A stretch of 64,000 nucleotides of DNA, taken from Aliisedimentitalea scapharcae (GTDB lineage: Bacteria > Pseudomonadota > Alphaproteobacteria > Rhodobacterales > Rhodobacteraceae). The notes below the pieces were generated by a model. It worked only from the letters and a program-made list of their open reading frames with translations, did not search any database and was not told where the DNA came from. Below, piece by piece: positions 53,142-63,000 of this stretch (position 1 is the stretch's first letter; every line of letters starts with the position of its first letter). The position numbers and the translations under genes are program-made. The stretch spans positions 2,542,001-2,606,000 of the forward strand of contig NZ_CP123584.1 in assembly GCF_045277565.1 (NCBI RefSeq). Direction: 5' to 3'.

Positions 53142-53621
53142 TCAGCGGTAGTCATAGGTGGAAGACAGCGACCGTATCACGGACTGCCCAGCATGAGTGA
53201 CGATGTCAAAGCGGTCGGTCTGGGTCATCACCCCTTGGTAAGTGCCCCAGACATAATTGACTTGTGTCTGGGCCGTTATGACACGTGTGCTGCCTTCGGC
53301 AGAAACTGTCAGCGTCGCCTCTGAGCGACCGGTTTCCTCATAGCCTTGCATGGCTTCCATGAACTTTGGATCCGCGGTCCAATCTGGCAGCGACTCCCAT
53401 TCGGACACTGCGTAGCTGAATTCCCAGTCCGGCGCGCCCGCTCCCATCTGAACGGCAATGCTGTGGGTGGCCTCGGGGTGCCAATCCTGCCAGTTTGCGG
53501 CAGATTCCCAGGTTGCTGAATAATGGCGTTTGACCAAGTCTTCGGGTGCGTCCCTGGGGGCTGCAATGGCCAGCCCGGCCGCAAGGAGAGTTCCAATAGC
53601 AGTAGCGGTGACGCGTTTCAT
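53142..53621 (-). CDS. Exported hypothetical protein in Rieske operon
   Basis: 159 aa with a signal peptide ending AIAAP. The mature part has many Trp (SATWESAANWQDWHPEATHS and WESLPDW) and a beta-rich second half. It may adopt an NTF2/SnoaL-like or cystatin-like fold, but I do not recognise the family. Its start overlaps the stop of the ABC membrane protein gene by 4 bp, and the reductase gene follows at 7 bp. A periplasmic protein inside a cytoplasmic oxygenase operon hints at substrate capture. Confidence 0.72.
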   Translation of the reverse strand: MKRVTATAIGTLLAAGLAIAAPRDAPEDLVKRHYSATWESAANWQDWHPEATHSIAVQMGAGAPDWEFSYAVSEWESLPDWTADPKFMEAMQGYEETGRSEATLTVSAEGSTRVITAQTQVNYVWGTYQGVMTQTDRFDIVTHAGQSVIRSLSSTYDYR

Positions 53622-54508
53622 TCAGCGGCCTCCATCTGGTTGATACGTATAGTGATTTCGGAAAGGCGCGAAAGCGTTTGCAGGGTCATCGGAAGGATCA
53701 GAGCGCTTTCAACAAAGTCCCAGCTGTAGGTGACGATGGAAAACACGCCGCCAGCGGTGACGCCCAGCGACTGGGTTGCAAACCAAAGGTTGAACATCTC
53801 CATGCCGAGCAGAGCTGTCAAAATTGTTCCGTAGATCAGGCCTTCGGTGTCCGAGATGCGGATTTCCGATTTGCGCAAAGAAAGAAGATGCGCGCCCAGC
53901 TTCGGTCCAGACCGGGTTTCCAGCACGCCAACCTGCTGTTCTGCCCGGGCGTTGAGAGTTGCATTCAGGCGGAAGAAACTATTGTGCGCCAGTGCGTAAG
54001 TCAGCATGGTTGCTGTCAACGCCGCCATCGCAGCCAATGCCAGCCCTGGATGGAATCCTGCCAGAATGACAAGCGCGGCAAGGACGCGGACAACTGCCGT
54101 CATGCTTTCAGGAGCGTCGGATTCCAGGAAATTCACCAGCTCGCGCCCCATGCCAAGCCGCGCGTTGAGCCGCGAGACAGGTATGTCTTCCGATCTCTTT
54201 GCAAGCTCTTTGCCCAGTTCGACCCGTATCAGGCCGTAGGCACGGGTATCATACACCCGGCGCAGAGTGCCAAGGAGGACCAGCGCGGCCAACACCGCGC
54301 CAAGCAAGATGAAGGCTTCGAAATTTGCGGCCAGCAGCCCGTCGATGGCTATCCCGATCAACAAAGGGATCAACGCGAACATAACCACCTCGGCCAGGGT
54401 CAACCCCCAGGTGACACTGATCTGCGGCCAGAAGGCACCCAGCAGTCCGCGCAGGGTGAGCGGCCTGCCTGCCAGCCGTCCGGCCGGGCGTCTTGCCGAG
54501 GGTCTCAT
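53618..54508 (-). CDS. ABC transporter six-transmembrane domain protein without ATPase
   Basis: 296 aa. Six hydrophobic helices typical of the exporter-type ABC membrane domain (LIPLLIGIAIDGLLAAN near residues 45-62, then the helical loop LGKELAKRSEDIPVSRLNAR). There is no nucleotide-binding domain: no Walker A, signature or Walker B. It fits the stand-alone ABC six-TM family. It overlaps genes on both sides by 4 bp (ATGA), so it is a deliberate member of the Rieske operon. Its job without an ATPase is unknown; the ATPase may be encoded elsewhere. Confidence 0.82.
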   Translation of the reverse strand: MRPSARRPAGRLAGRPLTLRGLLGAFWPQISVTWGLTLAEVVMFALIPLLIGIAIDGLLAANFEAFILLGAVLAALVLLGTLRRVYDTRAYGLIRVELGKELAKRSEDIPVSRLNARLGMGRELVNFLESDAPESMTAVVRVLAALVILAGFHPGLALAAMAALTATMLTYALAHNSFFRLNATLNARAEQQVGVLETRSGPKLGAHLLSLRKSEIRISDTEGLIYGTILTALLGMEMFNLWFATQSLGVTAGGVFSIVTYSWDFVESALILPMTLQTLSRLSEITIRINQMEAAE

Positions 54509-55671
54509 GCGGTCTGCGCCTCTTGCGCCGCTATGAAATCCAGAACCGCCTGCTGGTGCCGGATGACCGGGCTTTCGCCGACGGCCGCCGGGCCAACCTC
54601 AAAATAGGGGCTGTGCAGGGATTTCTGCTGCTGCTCGCACGCATAGATGTCTTCGGCCGTAAAATCGCCCGACGCCATTGGGTCATCTTCGTCCGCTTCA
54701 CCCTCCCCTGTGTATTTCGCGCCGCCAAAGTCTTTCCAGAACCTGTGACTGCTCCAGGCCTGTTTGCTGAACTCCCACTCGGAAACATTGGCGAGCTTTG
54801 TGCGGTTTTCGACCCGTGTCAGTTCCGGGCCCAATGGCGTGATTATGAACAGGTTCCAGCTGTCCTCGCTCGCGCCGATTCCGATGCCGGGAAACAGCAT
54901 TGGAACCCAGGTGCCGCGATGCGGTTCAGGGATCACCCGCGGGGTGGGCAGGTTTTTTTGCAGGTCCTGGCCATAGGCCTCGCTGGGTGGCTCCCAGAAA
55001 TGGTAATGCGGCCCTTCCCAACCGTATTCAGCCTGAGAATGATCGTACATATGCAGCGTGTTCGCGTGCAGGTGACTGAGGTGATAGACGTCGATGTAAT
55101 TTTCAACGACGATCTTCCAGTTGGCTTTGATCTCGTAGGAATTGCGCGCCTCGGTATATTCCGCCAGCTCCTCGGGCTTATGCGGACCCAGATACGGGTC
55201 CACGTCGCCGAACCATTGCGCCAAGCTTGGGGCCTGCGGGTCCGGATGTACAAACAGCATACCGCGCCAGACGTCGACACTTGCCGGCTTCAGACCCAGG
55301 CAGCTCTTGTCGATGCCGTTCGGATATTCGCGCGTCTCGTCGGGAACCGAGATCAGATTGCCTTCCAGATCATAGGTCCAGTCATGATAGGGGCAGGTCA
55401 ACGCCTTTTGCGATTTTCCGACAGCTCGGATCAGCTGGGTTCCGCGGTGGCGGCAGATGTTGTGAAAGGCGCGCAGACGCCGGTCGCGGCCCATCACGAT
55501 GAAGAGGTTGTTCAGGCCGGCCTGAACCGAGATATACTGACCCGGCTCTGGCACATCCTCTGCAAGCCCTGCAAAGCGCCAACTGCGGGAAAAGATCAGA
55601 GCTTGTTCATGGTCAAACCATTCCTGCGACGTGTAGGTGGATACGGGCAGGTTGTGATACATGCGTGTCAT
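54505..55671 (-). CDS. Rieske-type aromatic ring-hydroxylating oxygenase alpha subunit
   Basis: 388 aa. Rieske cluster ligands CRHRG (Cys73, His75) and CPYHDW (Cys93, His96). The mononuclear iron site is in ENYIDVYHLSHLH (Asn191, Asp194, His197, His202). The length is on the short side, as for mono-oxygenases and demethylases of this group (carnitine oxygenase- or choline monooxygenase-like). No beta subunit gene follows, so a homotrimer is likely. The reductase encoded 1.4 kb on completes a two-component system. Substrate unknown. Confidence 0.94.
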   Translation of the reverse strand: MTRMYHNLPVSTYTSQEWFDHEQALIFSRSWRFAGLAEDVPEPGQYISVQAGLNNLFIVMGRDRRLRAFHNICRHRGTQLIRAVGKSQKALTCPYHDWTYDLEGNLISVPDETREYPNGIDKSCLGLKPASVDVWRGMLFVHPDPQAPSLAQWFGDVDPYLGPHKPEELAEYTEARNSYEIKANWKIVVENYIDVYHLSHLHANTLHMYDHSQAEYGWEGPHYHFWEPPSEAYGQDLQKNLPTPRVIPEPHRGTWVPMLFPGIGIGASEDSWNLFIITPLGPELTRVENRTKLANVSEWEFSKQAWSSHRFWKDFGGAKYTGEGEADEDDPMASGDFTAEDIYACEQQQKSLHSPYFEVGPAAVGESPVIRHQQAVLDFIAAQEAQTA

Positions 55672-55680
55672 TGTGCTGCC

Positions 55681-55944
55681 TCAGACCAGCCAGGGGGCGT
55701 ATTGCGGGAACAGGCTGGCTGCAATCATCATGACCCCGGCCAAGGCCCACAGGATTACCACTGCCCAGAACAGCAGCGGATCTTTGCTGCGGTTGACTTG
55801 AAAAACGAAATGCGTTTGGCCACCTAATACAGCAGGCACCAGCCACCACAGAAACAACAGCCCCCAAATCCAATAGATCCCAAGAACTGCGGAAACTCCG
55901 AGGATTGGAAAGGCAATGTAGTTCAAAACCCTTTGACGGTTCAT
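55681..55944 (-). CDS. Small inner-membrane protein in Rieske operon
   Basis: 87 aa from ATG 55944. Two or three transmembrane helices (about 8-45 and 58-78); the middle holds LGGQTHFVFQVNRSKDPLLFW. Its start overlaps the TetR stop (ATGA), and it ends 9 bp before the Rieske gene. I do not recognise the family. The membrane location fits the other transport-like proteins of the operon. Confidence 0.75.
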   Translation of the reverse strand: MNRQRVLNYIAFPILGVSAVLGIYWIWGLLFLWWLVPAVLGGQTHFVFQVNRSKDPLLFWAVVILWALAGVMMIAASLFPQYAPWLV

Positions 55945-56531
55945 GCGGGGCCCTCCAATGTGCGCGCCAGAAGCAGGGCTGCCTGTTTCAGGTCCTGATG
56001 CCATTCTGCGGGAGGCGAAAGCGGTGAAAGGGAATCAAGTGTCACGAAACTTGACGAGATACCCTGCGCCACGGCCCGGACCCTTGCAGGGTCTGCCTTG
56101 GGCACAATCCGGGTCAACGTGTCGCTGAGCACCTTGAGAAAGCGGTCGAGACTGTCCAGCAGGTCTGCCCGCATCTCCGGGTTTTCTGCGGCAGAGACTG
56201 ATAATCCCTGCCACGCGAGCAGCAGCCTGGGGTCGGACTCTGCATCCTCAGAAAACAAGATCCCAACCATGTCTTCCGCGTTTTGTGCTTCGGCCAACGC
56301 ACTGGCCAGCCTGCTCGTCAGCCCGTTGAAAGTCTCAACGACATGTTCGTTCAGCGCAGCAATCATTTGATCACGATTGCCCAAATAGTGACGCAGAAGC
56401 GGGCGCTTAACTCCGGCTTCTGCTGCGATCCGTTCTTGTGTTGCCCCTTCGAGCCCAAAACGGGCAACACACGTCAGGTAAGCGTCGAGGATTTCCTCGG
56501 AGCGCTGGTCTTTCAAACTGGGGCGAGGCAT
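55941..56531 (-). CDS. TetR-family repressor of the Rieske operon
   Basis: 196 aa from ATG 56531 (MPRPSLKDQRSEE); the longer frame would start inside the operator. The N-terminal helix-turn-helix is ATQERIAAEAGVKRPLLRHYLGNRDQM, and the helical ligand domain follows. It is the first gene of a run in which nearly every gene overlaps the next (TetR, small membrane protein, Rieske, ABC membrane domain, exported protein, reductase). The palindrome just upstream suggests it represses its own operon. The inducer is probably the oxygenase substrate. Confidence 0.92.
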   Translation of the reverse strand: MPRPSLKDQRSEEILDAYLTCVARFGLEGATQERIAAEAGVKRPLLRHYLGNRDQMIAALNEHVVETFNGLTSRLASALAEAQNAEDMVGILFSEDAESDPRLLLAWQGLSVSAAENPEMRADLLDSLDRFLKVLSDTLTRIVPKADPARVRAVAQGISSSFVTLDSLSPLSPPAEWHQDLKQAALLLARTLEGPA

Positions 56532-56540
56532 GGCAGCTCC

Positions 56541-56592
56541 ATAAATTGTCATATTTGACAAATAATGGAGTCGGATAAATTGTCAATATTGA
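56541..56592. promoter_or_regulatory. Palindromic operator upstream of tetR
   Basis: Perfect TTGTCA-TATT-TGACAA at 56546-56561, 15 bp before the tetR start. ATAAATTGTCA recurs at 56575-56585 followed by an imperfect second arm (ATATTGAAAA), so two operators about 34 bp apart are likely. The area is AT-rich as expected for a promoter. Confidence 0.78.
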
Positions 56593-57009
56593 AAATAAAC
56601 TTAAGTACAGGCCTTGCATCCCAATTTGATGCTGCAAGGACTGACGACTCCGTCACGCGCGGCTGTCAAACCTAACCTTGAAATGCAGCATGATGAACCG
56701 AGCGCCGCCATGGCGGCCTGCATCACAGCATCGAAATAGTCTGCTGGAGATCAGCTGTGGCCCGGTTGAGCCCAGTTGTGCGGCTTCGTTCCAGAGTTTT
56801 GCATAGGCCACCAACCTGCCCACAGCAGCCATTGATGGCCAGAACACATCCAGAGCTAGTGCCGTTGCGGTTGGTTCAGCCCCGAAGCGGACATCACTAT
56901 CACTTGTGGGTTGTGACCGCACCGCGGGATAAAGTGGCCAATCAGCATTGTTTCTTTAACGTCCGATCTTGGAACGTCTTGCGTGGTTCCGGGTGCCGGC
57001 CCTCTGTTC
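56593..57009. other. Intergenic stretch holding a degenerate X-type repeat
   Basis: No supported gene. From about 56810 to 56892 it contains a diverged copy of a repeat (ACAGCAGCCATTGATGGCC and GGTTGGTTCAGCCC), also found near 59.7 and 63.6 kb. The rest is unremarkable. Confidence 0.55.
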
Positions 57010-57738
57010 TCAACTGTTCCCGGAACATTTTAAAATCCACTTCCAAAATGCGGCCAGCTTTGGATTATTTCGCAAACTCCTACGCGTCACAAAGTAATAG
57101 GATTCTGGAGCGTCAATCGCGAAGGCATCAAATGCAACGAGATCCCCGGCTTCAAGTTCACGACGGATCATTGCGCTATGTCCAATTGCGACACCCATAC
57201 CTGATTTCACCGATTGGATCAGGCCGTTATATAAGGCAAAGCTCAGTTCAGGTGCCTGCAGGTTGCCTGGGTGGCCCATCGCCCTTGCCCAAACAGACCA
57301 GTCGTCAGGCCAAAACGTATCCTGAAGGCGTGTCTGACTTAGAATGTCGCGCAAAGTCAGAGTGTCGGGCATTGCCGCTCTGAGTGTCGGGCTACAGACC
57401 GGGACCAGTTTTTCTCCAAAAAGACGCTCACTTTGAAAACCCTCCGGCGGTCGCTCAACATAGACGATCATCGCATCAATGTCGGGCCCAAAGCTGAAGC
57501 CTCTCCCGCCAGTTGAGATCCCATCATGGAAATCGAACCGGAACCGGATATCTGGATGCCCGTTCTGAAAATCAGACAGATACGGCGTTAGCCATTTTTC
57601 CATGAACACCGGAAGGGTTGAAATCACGATCGGACGCGCTTCAACGTGCGTGCGAAGGTCTCGCGTTGCAGTGGCAAGGTCATCCATAAGCGGTGCATGT
57701 CTGACGTCAGCGCTTATGGGTCCAAATAGGGTTATTTG
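57010..57738 (-). pseudogene. LysR-family regulator missing its DNA-binding domain
   Basis: The frame encodes the effector-binding domain of a LysR regulator (ARPIVISTLPVFMEKWLTPYL through FDAFAIDAPESYYFVTR) and the linker helix (LMDDLATATRDL). Upstream it runs in frame to the IS boundary at 57738 through TLFGPISADVRHAP, then stops matching. About the first 45 residues with the winged helix-turn-helix are gone. The internal ATG at 57687 gives a 225-aa stump. Loss is by the adjacent IS3-type element. Its former target is unknown. Confidence 0.85.
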
Positions 57739-57783
57739 CTAAGAGAGGGTTTGTTGCTCATCGTAGCCACCGAGGAGTGGACG

Positions 57784-58287
57784 ATGAGAAAGACAACGAA
57801 GAGCCCTGGCGAGAAGATCGTCAAAGATATCAAACGCGGCACGCGCAAGCATTATTCCAGCGAAGAGAAGATCAGGATCGTACTGGATGGGCTGCGCGGC
57901 GAAGACAGCATTGCCGAGCTGTGCCGTCGTGAAGGGATATCGCAGGGCGTCTACTACAAATGGTCAAAAGACTTCATGGAAGCTGGCAAGAAGAGGCTTG
58001 CTGGCGACACAGCACGAGCAGCCAACACCGATGAGGTCAAGGCACTCCGCCGCGAGGCAAAGGATCTCAAGGAGGTCGTCGCAGAGCAGACGCTTGAACT
58101 GCGTCTTCTCAAAAAAGCATGCTCGGGGATGGGGACGACCACGAATGAGATATGCCGCATCAGAGAAGCTGGAGATCATTCGGCTGGTGGAAGAAAGCCA
58201 CCTGTCAGCGCGTCGGACACTGGCCAAGCTGGGCATTCCCCGCACCACATTTTACCGCTGGTACGACCGGTATCTGCAGCGTGGTGA
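57784..58287 (+). CDS. IS3-family transposase OrfA
   Basis: The family part is from ATG 57784 (MRKTTKSPGEKIVKDIKRG), with helix-turn-helix SIAELCRREGISQGVYYKW and a leucine-zipper-like coiled coil (LKEVVAEQTLELRLLKKA). At 58111-58117 there is an A6G tract where IS3 elements shift frame; reading one base back gives a short end closing at TGA 58146, overlapping the OrfB start. In the plain frame the protein runs on to 58287 with unrelated residues, so one A may have been lost from the tract. Confidence 0.8.
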   Translation: MRKTTKSPGEKIVKDIKRGTRKHYSSEEKIRIVLDGLRGEDSIAELCRREGISQGVYYKWSKDFMEAGKKRLAGDTARAANTDEVKALRREAKDLKEVVAEQTLELRLLKKACSGMGTTTNEICRIREAGDHSAGGRKPPVSASDTGQAGHSPHHILPLVRPVSAAW

Positions 58288-59166
58288 GGCTGGTTTGCAG
58301 GATCGATCTCCCAAGCCCAATCACGTTTGGAACCGCGTTCCCGTCGAAGTGAAGCGCAAGGTTGTCGACCTCGCCTTGAAAGAGACAGAGCTATCGCCCC
58401 GCGAGCTGGCCGTGACGTTCACCGATCAAGACCGTTATTTTGTCTCGGAATCTACGGTGTATCGCACCCTCAAAGCCCATGATCTCATCACCAGCCCGGC
58501 GTTCATCGTCTTGAAGGCGGCCCCCTCTCGGCAGATTGCTTTGCAATCGCCTGCCGGGCAATGGATGAGTTCCAGCATAAGACAACTGGTATCAACCAGC
58601 TTTGGCAGACAGACTTCACCTACATCAAGGTTCTGGGCTGGGGCTGGTTCTATCTCAGCACGGTCCTGGACGATTACAGTCGCTACATCGTCTCTTGGAA
58701 GCTCTGCACGAACATGCGGACAGAAGATGTAACGGACACACTGGAATTGGCGCTACAGGCGTCTGGCTGTGATCAAATCCACGTCGTTCATAAGCCGCGT
58801 CTTCTTAGCGACAACGGCTCCAGTTATGTCTCAGGCGACTTGGCCGAATGGCTAAAGGACAAAGGTATGAAGCACGCGCGCGGTGCGCCATATCATCCGC
58901 AAACGCAGGGCAAAATCGAACGATGGCATCAAACCCTTAAGAACCGCATCCTGCTGGAAAACTACTTCTTACCGGGTGACCTCGAAGCTCAGATCGAAGC
59001 CTTCGTCGACCACTACAATCACCAGCGCTTCCACGAGAGCATCAACAACGTCACACCCGCCGACGTCTACTTCGGGCGCGACAAAGCCATTCTAAAACAA
59101 CGTGAAAGGATCAAACGGAAAACACGCGAAGCGCGACGCTTGCATCACCGCCAGCACGCCGCATAA
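58145..59166 (+). pseudogene. IS3-family transposase OrfB broken by a 41-bp insertion
   Basis: DDE integrase. It starts with ATG 58145 (MRYAASEKLEIIRL), with an HTH/linker part up to LKAHDLITSPAFIVLKAA in one frame. The catalytic part then resumes in another frame with DEFQHKTTGINQLWQTDFTY. DDE residues are Asp in QTDFTY, Asp in LLSDNGSSY and Glu in GKIERWH. Exactly 41 extra bases (58523-58563) separate the two halves; removing them rejoins KAA to DEF in one frame. The element can therefore not make its own full transposase. Confidence 0.88.
58523..58563. repeat. 41-bp palindromic insertion inside transposase
   Basis: The inserted stretch forms a hairpin: CGGCAG + ATTGC, loop TTT, GCAAT + CGC + CTGCCG. 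It is bounded by CCCTCT and GGGCAATG. It looks like a short mobile palindromic repeat of a type I have seen between genes in Roseobacter genomes. No other copy was noticed in this window. Confidence 0.8.
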
Positions 59167-59226
59167 TCAAACCAAACAGATGAGCCAAACTCTCTCTTAG
59201 TTTAGGCAGCCACTGGTTCCAAAAAC

Positions 59227-59439
59227 TCTGACGACGGACAGTCGCTCACTGGTTCATCTGCTCGCGACTACATCCAGAGATCGGTTGTACAGAAGGCGAA
59301 ACTTAGCCTGTCTCTGACAACCAAGTCCGTCAGGGAAATCGGACATGAGCTGGGTTTCCAGCATTCACAATCATTCAACAAGTTTTTCAAGAAACAAACC
59401 AACTTGTCTCCGGGCGAATATCGGAAATCAATCAATTAG
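59227..59439 (+). pseudogene. C-terminal remnant of an AraC-family regulator
   Basis: 70 codons ending at TAG 59437. The frame reads TGSSARDYIQRSVVQKAKLSL, then VREIGHELGFQHSQSFNKFF and NLSPGEYRKSIN, which is the second helix-turn-helix of AraC proteins. The N-terminal sensor and first helix-turn-helix are missing; the IS3-type element ends 27 bp upstream. It was missed as a gene because it lacks a start codon. Confidence 0.85.
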
Positions 59440-60035
59440 ACTTGGGGTTTCGATCGGCTGTGCGGCATCTGCTTTTACCCATACCCGAAAAACCGCCAGT
59501 CATACACTGTACAGCATTACGCGCTTTTGGGCTCCCACCTGCCGGTCGTCACACCAGGTGTGGACGGCTGCAAGCAACCCGAAGTAGGCATTGGCCAAAC
59601 ACGGGTGACGCCCCGATCAAGAGCGAACTATAAAACTGTTGTTTACATCGCATGCACTGTTGCGGACCTGTCGCGGGACACCCTTGGGCCCAAGCTGGCG
59701 ATCCGGCTTTGCAAAACTCGCTTTCTGTCCACAGCAACCATTAACGGTCGGAACGGCATCTACGGCTTGGGTCGATGCGGCTGGTTCCGGCTCGGAACGT
59801 CTGCTGACAATCCAAAGCCGTCGTTTACGCCATATCCGGTTCCGTCATATCGGACCTTCTCAGAACCAGAAGGAAAAGCCCGGTTTGCAGGGCAAACCGA
59901 TTGAGCCTTGGTGCATTCAATGGCTCAACCGAGACAGGTTTATTCAAGTCAGCGCGTGCACCCCAAAACGCTTACCGACGCACCGTTGCGCACCGGGATG
60001 TCGATGGAAAACGGTCCACGGCATCCATAGGCAGT
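59440..60035. repeat. Intergenic stretch with repeat blocks Y and X
   Basis: About 600 bp without a supported gene. Block Y (about 59575-59676) runs from GAAGTAGGCATTGGCC through TTTACATCGCATGCACTGTT to GACCTGTCGC. Block X (about 59710-59792) runs from TTTGCAAAACTCGCTT to GATGCGGCTGGTTC. Here the order is Y then X, while near 63.6 kb it is X then Y. A diverged X end also precedes Y at 59563-59580. Confidence 0.78.
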
Positions 60036-63000
60036 TCAATTCAGGTCTTCGAGCAGTGCTTTGGCTCTAACGAGATCAGGCGTATCAAAGCCTTCGCTAA
60101 ACCAGTCATAGATTTCCTGAAGAAGCTCGCGGGCTTGGGTCCTTCGACCCTGGCTTTTCCACAGAAGGCACAGGCTGACCGAAGCACGCAGCTCCCATGA
60201 TTTGGCTCTCTGGCTACGCGCAATCTGGAGGGCCTTTTGAAAACACACTTCTGCCTGGTCAGGATCTGAGCTGCCAAGCAACAGCTCACCCTTGATGCGG
60301 CTTAGCTCGGCATCCCACAAACGTTCACCGTCCGCTCCACCTTTGTCGGCAATGATCTGAGCTTCATCCAACGCAACCGACCCCTGTGCCGTTTGTCCTG
60401 CTTTGCAATGCGCCTCGGCAAGCAGGGCCAGATAGAATGGCACAAACAATTCAGCCCCGGTGTTCCGCCAGCCGGTCAACCCGTCCTGCAATAACGCAAT
60501 ACCGTCGTCCATCGAGCCTTCCGTGAGAAGCGAGCCCCGCACCACGGTTGCCATCGTCAGGAACAGCCCAAACCCTTGTTCGGCGGCCTCCCTCGCAGCT
60601 TTGTCCGCGATCTCCCCGGCCAGAGCGGCCTCTCGGCGGAAGCAATGGAATATGGCGGTAAAGCCCGCAATATAAACATCCGTCAGCGGATGAGATATTT
60701 CCCGGGCCAGAACCGCCGTTTCGCGGCTCAAACTCAGAGCCTGATCGGGATAGCCAAGAAACCAGAGTGCCCAAGCCGTCCATTGCCGGGTGACCACACC
60801 GAGGTCCTGACCATACACATACGCCAGTGAACGATGTTGCTCGGGGTCGTAAAGCGTCAGTCCCTGCTGCAGAAGCTCAAGCGCCTCCGTGAATCTGGCC
60901 TGCAATACCAGTGCCGATCCCAACACCCGATGAGCAACCAGACGTTGCGTCTGGTCCCCTTCGCTTTGGGCCAGATGGAAAACCTGTTCTGGCAATTCTG
61001 GCCTAGCTCCGGGCGACCGCACTGAATAACAGTAGTTAACCCCCCAGAGAGCAGAAAACCGTTTTGACGTCTCACCAACCTGCTCGCTCAGCGCAAGGGC
61101 CCGACTGAATGTCCTCTCCACCTCCGGAGCCGCAAATCCTTTGGTCAACATGAGCGGCGTACCAAGCGCCATCTGAAGGTCGAGTTCTTGCAAGTTACGC
61201 TCTTCGGTATTTGCAAGCTCTCCCAGCAAGGCGATGCCCTCGGTTAGGTGGCTGATCGCTTCTACATTGGCAGAGCGTTCAATCGCTCTCCGGCCAGCTT
61301 TGTGCCAGTGAAAGACGGCCGTCTCGGTCAATCCGGCTTTGGCGTAATGGTGGGCCAGGATTTCAGGCTCGACATCAACGGTTCTCGGAAAACGATCTTC
61401 GAGGACCGTGCCTATCCGATGGTGCAATTCCCGGCGGCTGCTTTTTAGCAACGACTCGTATGCGGCGTCCTGAATCAATGCATGTTTGAACGTATAAATG
61501 GCATTGGGGTATGCGCCACGAACGACGATGAGCTGGGATTCGGTGAGTGCATCAAGCTGATCCCTCAGGATTGTTTTGTCGACTTTTGACGCAATTTCCA
61601 CGAGCCGATAGCCGAACTCGCGCCCTATCACTGCACCGATTTGCGCAATCTTCTTTGCTGGACCCAACCGGTCGAGGCGTGCCAACAAAAGGGCCTGGAT
61701 TGTCGCAGGAATTGCTTTTGTAGTTCCGCCCTCTACGAGCGCGCGCGTCAACTCCTCGATAAACAGCGGAACACCATCGGCCATCGCGGCGACTTCATCT
61801 AACGTTTTTGCGTCCAGTTCGGTGTTTGCCGCAATGTTTCGAACAAGCGTGATGCTCTCCTTTTGAGCAAGGCGGCTTAGCGTCATCAGCGTTACGCACG
61901 ATTGACCGACCCAAGGTGCCTGAAACTCGGGACGGAAGGTCAGGATCATCAAAACAGCTTTGTCCTGAGTGCGCGCGACGATCAGATCCAAAAGTTCCCG
62001 AGTCGTCGGATCAACCCAGTGCAAGTCTTCAAAGACCATCAGCACCGGCTGTGTCTCAGAAAGCGCCAAAAGCTGGTCCCTCAGGGCCTCTAGCGTTCGC
62101 TTTTTTCGGGCTTGCGGCGTCAGGTTGTGGGGCGCATAGCGACCTTCGTGCGGGATGGACAAAAGATCCGCAAATAGCCCGGCAACAGAGTCCACATTTT
62201 TTGTAGTCCGTCCAAGCAGGGTCTCCAGTTTGTCCAGCTTGCGTGATGCGGGATCGTCCGCATCGATGGCGGCAGCATGGGTAAGCTGCGCAATTACAGG
62301 GTAGAGCGCACTGTTTGTGTGGTGCGGCGAACATTGGTAGCGCAGTCGAATGTGGGGGCTCTCGGCCAGCTGATCGTGCAACATTTCGGTTAGCCGCGAC
62401 TTGCCGATGCCGGGTTCGCCAGAGATCGTGACGACTTGGCCTTCGCCCATCTTGGCCTGATTCCAGCAATGAATGAGCGTGTGCATTTCACGGTCTCTGC
62501 CGACAAATGTCGCGAGCGCACTGCTTCGCCGACCCTCAAAACGGCTTTCGACGTCCCGGATGCCCGACACATGCCAGGCCGCTACTGGCTCTGAAATCCC
62601 TTTCAAAACCTGTTGCCCAAGTGCTGAGGCCTTTAACAGCCGTTTGATCAGGCCATATGTTGTCTCGTCGATAACAACGCACCCCGGCGCGGCCACGGTT
62701 TGGAGCCGCGCGGCAAGATTGGGTGCAGGGCCGGAAATTGCCGCTACTTCAGATACCCCCCCGTCCACAACGTCGCCCGCAACGACAAGACCCGTTGCAA
62801 TCCCAACGCGTGCCTGGAGCGGGTCATCGGGTGTTCCGTTCAGTTGACCGACTGCGCTCACCGAAGCAAGTGCTCCACGCACAGCCAGCTCGGCGTCGTC
62901 CTCCTCGGCCCGTGGGTAGCCGAAGTAGACCAAAACACCGTCCCCAAGGTATTTGGCGACATAACCATCAAAGCGGCGCACACTCTCAGAAACGGCTTTC

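Larger units (their letters stand above)
57739..59200 (+). mobile_element. IS3-family insertion sequence, 1.46 kb
   Basis: Bounded by terminal inverted repeats: left CTAAGAGAGGGTTTG starting at 57739, right end complementary (CTAAGAGAGAGTTTGGCTCATC when read inward from 59200). It holds two overlapping transposase frames. No matching direct target repeat is visible: the left flank is TTATTTG and the right flank TTTAGGC. Absence of a target duplication, with two headless genes outside, fits an adjacent deletion after insertion. Confidence 0.9.
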
